This document shows, in pieces, positions 21,880-33,315 of a DNA stretch of 64,000 nucleotides (position 1 is the first letter of the stretch; every line of letters starts with the position of its first letter). The stretch is from Epiperipatus broadwayi (taxonomy: Eukaryota > Onychophora > Udeonychophora > Euonychophora > Peripatidae), in contig JAQFVV010000049.1 in NCBI GenBank assembly GCA_028023455.1, forward strand, positions 5,323,149 to 5,387,148, written 5' to 3'. The position numbers and the translations under genes were made by a program. Under the pieces are notes generated by a model. That model was not told the origin of the DNA, made no database searches, and saw nothing but the letters and a program-made list of their open reading frames with translations.

Positions 21880-22430
21880 GCAAAATAAGCACTTAACAAG
21901 TGTTGCAGAATATCCCCAACCTTAGACTGGTTTCCACTACTGGCACCATCAGTGAGTTGTCAGAATCTTCAAGCATTAGATTAAAAATACCAGGACAGGC
22001 CTAGCACTTTATCTAATGTATAAATAACTATTAAGTACAAAATCTGAAATTTTCAGACATCCATATGTCTTCCAATCTAGCTATTTAACTTAAATAGCCA
22101 TATGGGACTGAACTAAAGTTAGATAACCATATATTGTAGCTTTAGCAATATAAAATTTCCAAAACCTTAATAGAAAAAAATAAAAATTACAAAAAAATCC
22201 ATAATAGTTATACATTAGATTGTCCTGGTATTTTTAATCTAATGCTTGAATATCCTGGTACCTCACTGATGATGCCAGTAGCAGAAACTGGTCTGGGTTG
22301 GGAATATTCTGCATAGTTTGTTAAGAGTTTATTTTGTGGGCTCTATATATAACATTTGTAAACACAGGCTTATTAAATTAGGTCATGTGACATCTGACTT
22401 GATTTTTTTTTTGTTTTTGTAAAGCACATA
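21880..22430. repeat. Palindrome-ended repeat family 'P', copy 1
   Basis: Long imperfect inverted arms. The left arm (21,880-22,000) contains GCAGAATATCCCCAACC, AGACTGGTTTCCACTAC and CATTAGATTAAAAATACCAG. The right arm (22,222-22,338) contains the reverse complements CTGGTATTTTTAATCTAATG, AGCAGAAACTGGTCTGGG and TTGGGAATATTCTGC. About 220 bases lie between. Right of the arm the sequence continues with TTAGGTCATGTGACA, also seen in copies 2 and 3. No coding capacity is seen; it is a MITE or foldback-type element of unknown superfamily. Confidence 0.7.
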
Positions 22431-25400
22431 CATCTAAATCTTAAAAAATAAGAAATAAATGCAAACATAATTTGTCTCAATATTTAAAATAAAATATGAA
22501 AAGTCTTAAAATATTGATTGATTAGATAATTGAAATATAAAAAAAAAACAAATTGCTTAAAATTAAATATAAGTAAAGTTTCTATTTAATACAAAATATA
22601 TTTAATCTTATTTCTGATTTTGAAATTTTAATATAACAAAGAAAACAACCCCCTTTTTGTAAAAATCAATATATTTTTTTCAAGATACATGTAATTATAG
22701 TTAATCTTAATATATTTTTACTTAAAATATTAAGAAAAAAAAAACATTTTAATTAAATTGTTATTGGCTTCAATGAATGTAAAATAACAAAAAAAAAACA
22801 ACAACAACAACATAACAATTGTATTTTAGTTATAATCTTGTTTTTTTTTATATATAAGTTAAAAATGAAAATATCATTTAATTCTCTGTTTATAAATTCT
22901 GTATTATCTTCTTTAAATACTGGGTTCAGTTTAACTGGGATTTTAACAGAATGATTTGATTCAAAAGAAGAGTACAACTAATCACTACATTACTCATGTT
23001 TGAAAACCCTGAAGAAACTAAATGGTATAGTAAATGTGTAATGATTTTGAGCCCAGTATATGTATAATTGACACTATTTGCAATGTGTAAAATTCGGAGA
23101 TTATAAAAAAAAAAACTGAATAGAAGACTAACAACATTTATATTTTTACCAGATAACCGATATATGTCATAGCAACAAATTATGTGAGAAGCCAGCTTAA
23201 TCTTAAGAGATTCAAGTCACAAATGATTTAGGCATCTAATCAGAGAAAAATTCTGATTATATAGCATCCATTATGCTGTTAATATTTTATATGTATATGA
23301 AGTTCAGATGGAAAAATTTGACTAGTAAATAAAATATACATTAATAATGACATTAAGTGTTTTTCACAAAAAGATAAATGTGACTGAGATAAAACATGTG
23401 ATATAAATTCAAGCTGTATTTTCTTTGAATTTTGTTAAGTCATTTATGAAATATTTTGTTTTAGAGTTAAAAAATAGAACAATATTGCCAATTTTGGAAT
23501 TTAGTTCTAATATAATTCTACTTTGCATAATTAGATTGAAAAAATAATTTGGTTTAAAGGTTAAAGCAAACTGAGAATTAATGATTGAAATATTTTTACA
23601 TATGTGTGTATGTTACAAATAAGGTAACTTTTTATTTATATAAGATTAAAATAGAATAATATTTGTCTTCAGACTTAAATAAAATACCATATACACCTTA
23701 AATGAACACTTTTCAATGCAGATATATGCATGCAAGTTTATCTAATTTCATTCATTACTTACATAATATTATAAAACCAGATGCATTTGTCCTTGTAAAT
23801 GATGATGATTTTCTAAATTGATTGTTTTAACAATTTTTTTAAAGATTTAATGTAAATTAAACAATGTGAGAATTGTATATCAGTCTGAAAGACAGTTATC
23901 ATAGCAGCATACATAGATTTAATGTTAATGAAATAAAACATTTTAATATTATATAAATAAATTTTCAAATTTTAATAAAGCTAAATTAAAATTTACATTT
24001 TTAAATATACCTGTTATATTTGACATTAAGCTGCAAATATATATTTTTACTAGAGCACTTTCTGAATAATAAATTTATTTATTTTTTAAAGTTTTTGATA
24101 GCATCATGACTTATCATAATAGCCTTTTTAGCTTTATTAATAGTTACTATTTAATAATGTTGAAATACAAAAACACTGGTCATTTTTGTAATATTTTTTA
24201 TTAAATATATTTGTAATTTTTTTTAAATGGTTACTTTAAAAAAATTTTTAAAATTTCATTGAAATGTGTTTTTTTTATTAAACATTGCTGATTATGTCAT
24301 TCATCTGAACTGACAGATTATAAAACCATGGAGTGTCTTAATGCTGAATTATGAATCAGCATTTATGCCTTTTTCTGCAGTTGACTAAGAACATGTGCCA
24401 TAAAATATATACTATATCTCTGTAGTTAAAGGCACTTATACTAATTATTTTCCAGTGTTTTTTATTTAATGGTGGAATTACTTCCTTCACATAAATGCAG
24501 TAGATCTGAATTTGACATGGTGAATTGGACATTCATACATTCACCAATCAGACAACAGAGGAAATATGGATTTTATATATAAGATATTGAATTATCAATA
24601 AATGAAACATTTTATATGCCATACATTCACCTCTGCATGTATATAAAAATGTTAATTTGATGATTGTTGCAATTTATAATCTGTAATCTATAATTTAAAT
24701 AATCTTACATGAATAACTTTGGTTGTCAATTTTTGGAAATAATATCTGACATTTTCAGGTCAAAATCAGAATATTTGTATTGCAAAATATTTATCAGACC
24801 TTAAAATTTATTATTAATTTTACTTGTATTAGATAATAAATTCATTACTCATTATTCAATGTTATTTTACTAAAAAAAGGCATATGGCAGTTCTAGCACC
24901 AGCACTGCAACTCCAGGCTCATTCCTGGGATTTCCTGAACCTTAGTTGGACACTTGATCAATTGCACCAAACCATACAGAGTAATTATTCCACTAAACTT
25001 ATTTAATACTAAAATATATTAAATATAGTGTGAATTTTCTCTCCTCATTCACCAGAATACTTATAATTGAAAGTTAACTCTGGAGTTATAGCATATAGGA
25101 TATGTGTACTTGAAAATAACTATAATTCTCATTGGAATTATTTAGATTCTGCCAAAATAATTAAATTGAGCTTTAAATTTCATTTTATGTTTTATGGTAG
25201 GTAATAATTTAATGAGGGTCAACACACTTGTGGTTCCAGACAATCATGATCATAGTTGATGAATAGCATTGATATAATGTTTCCAACATTTGTTGATATA
25301 TAATTAATTTTATAACTTTTTATCATGTTCACTAAAATAGCTTAGAATGTTTATTTTTATATAATCTCATATACTTATTGTTCTATATCTTTACAATATA

Positions 25401-26217
25401 TATATATATATAATTTTAGTTTAAATTTATTGTTTATGTGTAATGAAATTTAATATGTATATTACAATGCCTTGTAAGGTGTTATATTAATCACACACTT
25501 AAATATATGCAATAACACCCATAATTTCATTGAGAAACTTTATATATATATATATATAATTATCTTGTTAATTAATTCTTTTCATGCAATATAAACTAGA
25601 GATTACTTTACTGAATTTATTATTCTATTATCTCCAACAAATATAACACAACAATGCAACATTATATAAAATACTATCTTAAACATGTATTAATTACCTT
25701 GTTTTTTTTAAAGCTCTACTTTTTAATTAATCTAATTTAATTGTGATGTGTTTTTTTTTTTACTTAGTCTGCCTATTTTTCTTATGTTGTTTTTGAACAT
25801 TTATCATTTATACCAAAATATATTCCGGCAATAATTTGTATATTTTTTAAATTCTAAATCTTTCAATTACTAATAATAAAAATTAACGTCCTATATTATT
25901 TTTTATAATATAAAAAATATTTTTTAAGTTTTATTTTAAATCCTTCAGACAATAATAATACAAAAACTATTCTACAATATTATTATTTATTTTTTAATTA
26001 TAAAATATTATTATTATTATTATTAATTAAAAAAATTTAAAATATTATTATTATTATTTATTGTTTAATATCTTTTAAAGAATTTCCAAACTGATTTTCT
26101 TATTCGGCCTGGCAACCACTTGTAACTAACAATTTTATGCATGCAAAACTAAGAAATAAATATGACATTTATCTTTTTTGAAATAAAATAATAGTTTTTA
26201 CTTCACCTTTGATTAGT
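22431..26217. other. AT-rich stretch, no gene seen
   Basis: I find no protein-like frame, RNA gene or repeat matching elsewhere in the window. Short (AT)n tracts lie near 25,398 and 25,541, and (TTA)n near 26,005-26,060. A slightly less AT-rich patch at 24,890-24,980 has no recognisable identity. Confidence 0.5.
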
Positions 26218-26393
26218 AATTAATTGAGATTGCGCTTTATGCAAAAAAGTGAAGCTTGTCTAACTCTTACAAAGTTATATGGCATAGCCCTATGAATATG
26301 GAGACTCAAGGTCTCCGAAAGCGCTAAGCCATATAACTTTGTAAGAGTTAGACAAGCTTCACTTTTTTGAGTAAAGCGCAATCTCAATTAATT
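26218..26393. repeat. 176-bp near-perfect palindrome (MITE-like)
   Basis: Arms of about 66 bases. Left: AATTAATTGAGATTGCGCTT..., AAAAAAGTGAAGCTTGTCTA, ...AAAGTTATATGGC. Right: GCCATATAACTTT..., TAGACAAGCTTCACTTTTTT, ...GCGCAATCTCAATTAATT. Only about 3 mismatches separate the arms. The loop holds its own small palindrome, GGAGACTCAAGGTCTCC. Such preservation suggests a recent origin or maintained homology between the arms. Confidence 0.9.
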
Positions 26394-27211
26394 TATCTTT
26401 TTTATATATATTTAATATATTATGCATTTGATCAATATCTGTAACTAATTAAATATTCCAAATTTTATATAAATATGTAAACTCTTTAAGGATGATGAAA
26501 TTTTGAATATTTATTCTGCTTTTATATTACATAGTAATTTTGTTCAAATTTTTACATGTAGCCAACTAATCCATTAAATTAATAGTTATGTAATAATCAA
26601 TAAATTTTAGAAGTGCAGTGTTTAAATTGTAATTGCATAGAAGTTAGTCATTTTTCTTCAATAGCACTGTTAAACTGCAAGGATAATTTTGCCCCAGCCA
26701 CTGCACTTGTAAAATTTATTTATTATTATATGATTTGACATCTAATATTAGCACAAAGTAAATTATAATATTTCATAAGGGTTAATAACATTATTGAAAA
26801 AAGAATTGGATTTAAAGTGAATGATTTGTATATTCTGTTATTGCTGTTAGATACCTAAACTAGCTCAAATAAGATGCATTTCAGCTTAAAAATAAAAGTC
26901 ATTCTTATTTTCTCAAAGTCTCTAATTTGTGACTGGGATGAGAGTATCCTTGCAGTTTTAACATCACTGTTTAACAGCACTAGTAAGGAGCATTGATTAC
27001 CTTCTATATAATTAATATTAGTAGTTAATAAATATTTATCTAGCAATAGAATAAAACTATAACTATCTTTACCTCACAATTGGTAAACCTAATTAATAAT
27101 ACAATCTTTGTTATTACTTTATGTGGAGTCGTAAAAAAAGACATTGTCTTGAAATCAGCTATTTAAAATATATGTATTTATATACAAATGTAGTACAAAG
27201 TATATATATTT

Positions 27212-27247
<36 letters not shown>

Positions 27248-27337
27248 ATAATGATATCTTATAAAATATGAAATCACATATATTTTTAAAGAATGTATTA
27301 TGAATATCTATCTATCATATATATATATATAATTGAA
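26394..27337. other. No gene seen; (AT)n at 27,215-27,244
   Basis: AT-rich sequence with one short (AT)n tract. A minus-strand open frame of 63 codons near 26,855-27,046 has no recognisable motif. Confidence 0.5.
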
Positions 27338-27551
27338 CTCAGATTTTTAAGCTCTCTATAGCTATCCACTCCATCTTATACAAGTGATACACATGATTGC
27401 ATATATGTGAAAAATATAAATGATCTCCAATATCAGTATTTCATGCTAAAACAGTATGAAATGCATGCATTGGAGATCATTTATCTTTTTCACGTTACGT
27501 GGGCATGCATAAGAGGGAGTGGATAGCTATACCAAGCTTGAAAGTCTGATT
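27338..27551. repeat. 214-bp palindromic MITE-like element
   Basis: Arms are inverted complements with moderate divergence. Left: CTCAGATTTTTAAGC, ATAGCTATCCACTCC and AATGATCTCCAAT. Right: ATTGGAGATCATTTAT, GGAGTGGATAGCTAT and GCTTGAAAGTCTGAT. The centre near 27,440-27,460 is itself symmetric (ATTTCATGC.../GTATGAAAT). No coding capacity. Confidence 0.8.
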
Positions 27552-27597
27552 TCATGCCCTTTCTAATTATATTAAAGTCAGTATAGAACAATATACT

Positions 27598-28140
27598 TAC
27601 AAAGAAATCAAGTCATGTCACATGACCTAATTTAACAAGCTTTTATTATGAATGTTATATATAAAGCTCACAAATAAGCTCTTAACACGCTTTGCAGAAT
27701 ATACCCTACCCCAGACTGGTTTCTGCTACTAGCTTTCTCAGTGAGGTGCTATGATATTTAAGCATTAAATTAAAAATACCAGGACAAGCCCAGCACTTTA
27801 TCTAATGGATAACTATTAAGTAAAAAATTTGAAATTTTCAGACAATCATATGTCTTCCAATCTGGCTATCTCACTTTATAGCCATATGGGGTTAAACCAA
27901 GTTCAGATACACTATATATAAATAACTTTAGCAATAAAAAATCTCCAAAGCCTTAATAGCAAAAAATAAAATTACAAAGAAATCAAGTCATATGTCACAT
28001 GACCTAATTTAACAAGCTTTTATTACAAATGCTTGAATATCCTAGCACCTCACTGAGGAAGCCAGTAGCAGAAACCGGGCGAGAGTTGGGGATATTCTAT
28101 AAAGCTTGTTAAGAGCTTATTTGCGAGTTCTATATATAAT
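27598..28140. repeat. Repeat family 'P', copy 2 (rearranged)
   Basis: This matches copy 1 over its left arm and interior (CAGACTGGTTTCTGCTACT, AAAAATACCAGGACAAGCCC, ATATGTCTTCCAATCTGGCT) and its right arm (CAGTAGCAGAAACCGGGC). The block GTCACATGACCTAATTTAAC followed by AAGCTTTTATTA occurs twice as a direct repeat (about 27,617 and 27,992), once at the outer edge and once inside. That points to a partial duplication or a tandem arrangement of units. Confidence 0.65.
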
Positions 28141-28227
28141 AATATACTTATATTTGAATATTATATATATATATGTAGTATTTAATAGTGAATATTACAA
28201 TGTTCAAGGCTGAATGGGTTTATAAGT

Positions 28228-28389
28228 AAAATCAGTCAACACTTAGACAATTCCAATATCAATATCAATCAACAATTTCAAGCTATTATCAAGGCAACCC
28301 TTTAACACCTTTATTGTTAAAAGATTGCCTTGACTACAATTTGAAATTGTTGATTGTTATTGATATGGTAATTGTCTAAGTGTTGACTG

Positions 28390-28395
<6 letters not shown>
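28228..28395. repeat. 168-bp palindrome, family 'S'
   Basis: Left arm: AATCAGTCAACACTTAGACA, then AATATCAATC, then AAGGCAACCC. Right arm: GATTGCCTTG, then GATTGTTATTGATATGG, then TGTCTAAGTGTTGACTGG. The arms are about 75 bases with several mismatches. The right end abuts a long (AT)n tract. The left arm and its flank also occur as a single-arm copy at 45,597-45,722. Confidence 0.8.

Positions 28396-28396
<1 letters not shown>

Positions 28397-28479
<83 letters not shown>
28397..28479. repeat. (AT)n microsatellite
   Basis: About 80 bases of uninterrupted AT dinucleotide directly after the palindrome. Its translation gives a spurious Tyr-Ile frame. Confidence 0.95.
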
Positions 28480-28483
<4 letters not shown>

Positions 28484-28907
28484 GGTAAACTTTGATCATT
28501 AAAAAATTAAAGCATCACCCCCTAGTACTAAATTAATCTATTATAGAGATGAAAAATGAATAATCTTTTATGCACTATTCGTAGTCTTATAGGAATATTA
28601 ATTTGGACAAATAATATTTATTATAGTGGATTATAAAAGTAAATGGTATTAATACTGGGAACTTTGCTTTATTATAGTTAATTCTTAAAGTTTATTACTT
28701 CAATTATTATGTATTAATAATTAGATTTAATTTTTACATATTTGATAATTGGTTTCATTTTTACAATGTTATAAAAATAAATAGAAATGAACTTTTCCTT
28801 GTTAATTAAAATTATAATCAAATTCAAATGAGGCTATGTAAACATTTTTGCTGATTTGTTGATTTCTCCTAATAAATATCATTATTCAATCTAATATATA
28901 TATATAT
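28480..28907. other. No gene seen
   Basis: AT-rich spacer ending in a short (AT)n run that forms the left border of the foldback element. Confidence 0.5.
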
Positions 28908-29901
28908 GATAACAGATGGCGTTCTACCAAAAACATCGTCAAGCATAGTTTTCTGTTTGCATAAACGTCAGAGCGAGTATTCACTATCTCTAACTTTAAT
29001 TCCACTTTCAGATCATGATTTCTAGCTATTTGATATCATCAGTGAAAGACAGGAATAAGAAACTAGATCTAAACACAAACTCTGAGCATTTATGAAACAG
29101 TTTCTATTCAGCTTGCAAGTGTGAATCTTTTAGACATGTTAATGTCTTCAAACTCAGCATAGCAATCCAGACAGCTACATGGGTCTGACCTCAGTTCAGC
29201 ATCACCACATAGTAGAAGCCTTTGCAATATACTGAATAGAAACTGTTTCATAAATGCTCAGAGTTTGTGTTTAGATCTAGTTTCTTATTCCTGTCTTTCA
29301 CTGACAATAGCAAATAGCTTGAAATCATGATCTGAAAGTGGAATTAAAGTTAGAGATAGTGAATACTCGCTCTGACATTTATGTAAACAGAAAACTATGC
29401 TTGACAGTGTTTTTGGTAGAACGCCATCTGTTATCATAAATACAAGCGTTAGCAAGTTTTTTTTAACTTGTGTTGTTTTGTTTTTCATAAATGTACCTTT
29501 GAGGTCTTTCTTGCAATGATGCATATTGCAGAGGCTTCTACTATGTGGTGATGCTGAACTGAGATCAGACCCATGTAGCTGTCTGGCTTGCTATGCTGAG
29601 TTTGAAGACATTAACATGTATAAAAGATTCACGCTTGCAAGCTGAATAGAAACTGTTTCATAAATGCTCAGAGTTTGTGTTTAGATCTAGTTTCTTATTC
29701 CTGTCTTTCACTGACAATAGCAAATAGCTTGAAATCATGATCTGAAAGTGGAATTAAAGTTAGAGATAGTGAATACTCACTCTGACATTTATGTAAACAG
29801 AAATCTACGCTTGACGGTGTTTTTGGTAGAACGCCATCTGTTATCATAAAATACAAGCGTTAGCAAGTTTTTTTTTTAACTTGTGTTTTTTTGTTTTTCA
29901 T
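28908..29901. repeat. Large foldback element: 324-bp inverted arms plus 258-bp direct repeat
   Basis: The left arm 28,908-29,231 is the near-perfect inverted complement of the right arm 29,522-29,845 (ends GATAACAGATGGCG / CGCCATCTGTTATC). The 290-base centre repeats the outer part of the right arm in direct orientation: 29,232-29,489 matches 29,642-29,901 (both start CTGAATAGAAACTGTTTC and end near TGTTTTTCATA). The layout is therefore R' Y' - R - Y R. (AT)n runs border it on both sides. No protein is supported; the open frame near 29,285-29,524 lies inside the repeats. Confidence 0.88.
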
Positions 29902-31394
29902 ATATATATATATATATAAAACCATAGATGTAATAATCAATGAATTTTACTATAGTTGTGTCATATTGTAATTTTATTTAGAAGGTAATAATTCTTTCTC
30001 ACTAGTGCCATTAATAGGAAGACACCCTTATTCCAACCACAAGGTAAAGACTTTGAAAAAATAAGATTGACTATTTTATGTTCAAATCTAAATAAATTTA
30101 TATAGGTGAATTTTAACTGCCTTAAAACTATATATGGGAAAAAAAATATTAATTTATTTTTAATTTTTTAAATGGATAATTTTTTTATGTGATGAGGTGT
30201 TACTCATGTTATTGCATATTATTAGTTTTGTTGTATTTGATTTTTAACAATTATTTAATAATAGTAATGTTAATTTTTCTCATACCCTGTATAGAATTTT
30301 CAAAATCTTTTAAATAGTAATATTTGATAAAAATTCAATGAATCTCTGATTGAACATATGTTTCTGTCAATAAACTGATATTATTATCAGTTGGAATTTA
30401 GTTGAAACTAAATCAAACATGGTCAGCCAAAATATTAATCAAGCATATTTTTAAATGATTTTTGAAATAAATATTTAAATATATAATAATTAAAATAAAT
30501 GCCATACAAACATATAATAACCACATTAAATTTACTCATATTCTTTACATGAATTTTATGATCATTTAAGCGACAATAAAATCCAATCTCTTGTGGCTCA
30601 TAAAATTCTGTTAATAACTTAAAGTCCTCAGAAGTTCCAGATACTAGCTGAGAAATTTTTCATCAAAATTTGCTGCTTAATCTCTTCTTTTTTCTTTTTT
30701 TTTGAACAATTTTTATGTATATCTTGAAAATGCTATTTTCACAACTGAATGATACATCATAAAATATAAATATTAAGTGCTCAAAAAATAACTAACATTT
30801 TATAACAAACAATAAAACTAATAAAACATATTAATTATCAAAAATAAAAAATAAAGAATTTAATTTTTTTTTTCATAAATTGTATATTTTGAAATGTTTT
30901 TATATATATATAAAATTAGAACATTATTATTGCTTAAATTTAATTTACACCTAATTATAAAATAATGGGGTATCAAAGTATTTATCAGTCATTTTAATAA
31001 CAGTTTTGAAATTGGAGAATTTTAAATAATCATCAGAATTCATGACTTATATAGAATAACTTAGTTTAGTGTATTTTATTTCTAACAAAATACATATTAT
31101 TTTTAAAATAACTTTTTTTCAAATATTTATTTTAAAAATAACATTGATTAAAAAAGGAAAAAAAAAGATAGTACTTGATTTTAACCGATTTGTATACATG
31201 TGCATATAGAAATGATCATATATATTCTAACCGTGCCCGTCGTCGACCTCGTACCTCTACTTACAAATAAATAAATTATTATATTTAACGTCACCAGGTT
31301 CTAGCTCTAATAAATAAATATTAAATTAAAAAATGTTTTACTAGCTCAAATTTCTTAAAATTAACTTAGGTTCTGTTTTAAAGTAAATTAACAT
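29902..31394. other. No gene seen
   Basis: AT-rich sequence with many A and T runs. A short less AT-rich island (GTGCCCGTCGTCGACCTCG, near 31,234) is not explained by any feature I recognise. Confidence 0.45.
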
Positions 31395-32230
31395 AAAGAT
31401 ATAATGTATTCATGAGACGAGAAGTGGAAATACGAGTTGGCAAGGTAGATCACATTGAGCCAATATCTCACAGGATACCACCTCAATGGCATAAGAACAC
31501 TATCCCCCCTTTATACTATTATTTCAAATAATAACTAAATAGTATTCTTATGACTTTTGCAACGTCTACTTACTAAGACTCATTTAATAACTATAATATT
31601 AATTCTGTTATCTTTAATAATAATAATCATCATCTAGCTCAATAAATTATAATCTCAGGTTCTTAATCTTTATTTATACTTCAACAAAATGTGGTAGCAC
31701 ATATGGTAAGGGATTTTATGCCATATCTACTACACTGCAATTAATAACAATAATGATTACAATCTTTCTTACTTAATCAAATTGGTATAAATTTCTTTTA
31801 TTGCAAATTTATTACCATAATAAATCAATCAATATCAATATCATCTTTTGTCTTAAAACAATAAAGTAAACTAAGAAGTGGTAGTGTTTAGATAATCTGA
31901 TAAATAAAGTAAGTGGCAGTTAATAGCATATAATTTATCAAAATATTAGGATAGTGGATTTATGACCAATAACTTAATGCAATTTTATAATTACTTAATT
32001 ATAAGAACATCAATAATAATTAAGATTAAACATATTTTTAGTTATCTTTTGTGCAAAATGTACTTCAGTGGTTGTGAAAACATTCTGTGAATTTGTACCA
32101 TGATGTAGTGAAAACAATACCCAGACCCAAGTTTTAATAAAACAAATTTAACAAAGTTTATTAACATCAAATAAATTTAAGTAAAAATAAAACAAATCTA
32201 TTTACATCTTATTTACAACGGATATCCTTC
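31395..32230 (-). repeat. Interspersed repeat family 'alpha', copy 2
   Basis: Read on the minus strand, this follows copy 1 (2030-2810) in the same order: a TTTATTAAAACTTGGGTCTG block, AAATCCCTTACCATATG, GAACCTGAGATTAT, TTCTTATGCCATTGAGG, TTGGCTCAATGTGAT and GTCTCATGAATAC. The two copies are diverged and lie in opposite orientation about 29 kb apart. No coding frame. Confidence 0.6.
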
Positions 32231-33212
32231 TTTCCTTACACATGACAAATGTTAATTCTACAATTGTGTACTTCTTTATAGTTAATCCAATCATTATACA
32301 TTTTAAAAATTATTTTAATTATTTTCTTTAGGTTTATCACACTATTTATTTGAACTACTTATGGGTAACAACATTTTTTATCTTTTAAATATACTAAATT
32401 TACAATATTCTAAATTATTTTTGTGGATCAATATTTTATAACGTCACACTTTATAATCAATATGGTCTTAAAAAAGAAAATTTACATTCCTTGTTACTTT
32501 AAACAAATTGCACAGCATATTATTAAATATTATGATTAACTTTAATGTTTGTTCTCCCATGCTCATATAAATTATAATGCGTTTTTGCATAAGCCATACT
32601 CCTGTATAATATTATAATGTGTTTAAATATCACCCTGTTACAATTTCAAATATATGATAATAATTATCGAGTGTTATAGTATTTTTAAATATGCAACACT
32701 TATCTCTTTAAAATATAATTAATAATAAAAAGAGCGTGAAAATATATTTTAATATTTTGTATATTCTCATTTGATATACTTTTACAAAAAATTATAGTTT
32801 ATTTCTAAATTAAAATGATTCTATAACTTCTTCCATTATTTAGGACATCTGTATCTTTCTTTCAATGGTTATAATCTATTCTTAGTTAACTCCTAACTAT
32901 TCTTATTCCAAGTAAAATCATAACATACATTCTAAAATATCTATTGTTTTCCCCTCAATAAAACTTATCATATACAATGTAGTAGCACGAAATACAGATT
33001 AAGATAGCGAAAGATGTATAGGATATTGGGAAGGAAGATGGATAACTTGTTTTCAATGTACTTCAAGAATGCATGGAACAGTGTGAACAGGTTCGACATT
33101 TATTGTCTATTAACCTTTAAGATAAGAAAATGATGCGGCAGCTATTTATTCAGCTTTACCAACCATCAAGTACAACTCACATGAAATATAAAATAACACT
33201 GTCCAAGACAAC
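32231..33212. other. No gene seen
   Basis: AT-rich. The part from about 33,000 is less AT-rich and leads into the 56-bp tandem repeat, so it may belong to a larger unrecognised repeat. Confidence 0.4.
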
Positions 33213-33315
33213 ATGTGTATCAGTCGTAGGGCTACGTTAACTATGCTGATTATCACCTATAAAACGAAATGTGGATCAGCCATAGGGCTATGTTAACTAT
33301 GCTGATTCTCTCACA
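33213..33315 (+). repeat. Two tandem copies of a 56-bp unit
   Basis: ATGTGTATCAGTCGTAGGGC... starts at 33,213 and ATGTGGATCAGCCATAGGGC... at 33,269. Both continue with GTTAACTATGCTGATT. A handful of substitutions separate them. Function unknown. Confidence 0.85.

Noticed and set aside
28317-28499. Tyr-Ile repeat open frame
   Set aside because: Translation of the (AT)n tract at 28,397-28,479.
29285-29524. 79-codon minus-strand frame in the foldback element
   Set aside because: It lies inside inverted and direct repeats and has no protein-like motif; the repeated copies do not preserve it.
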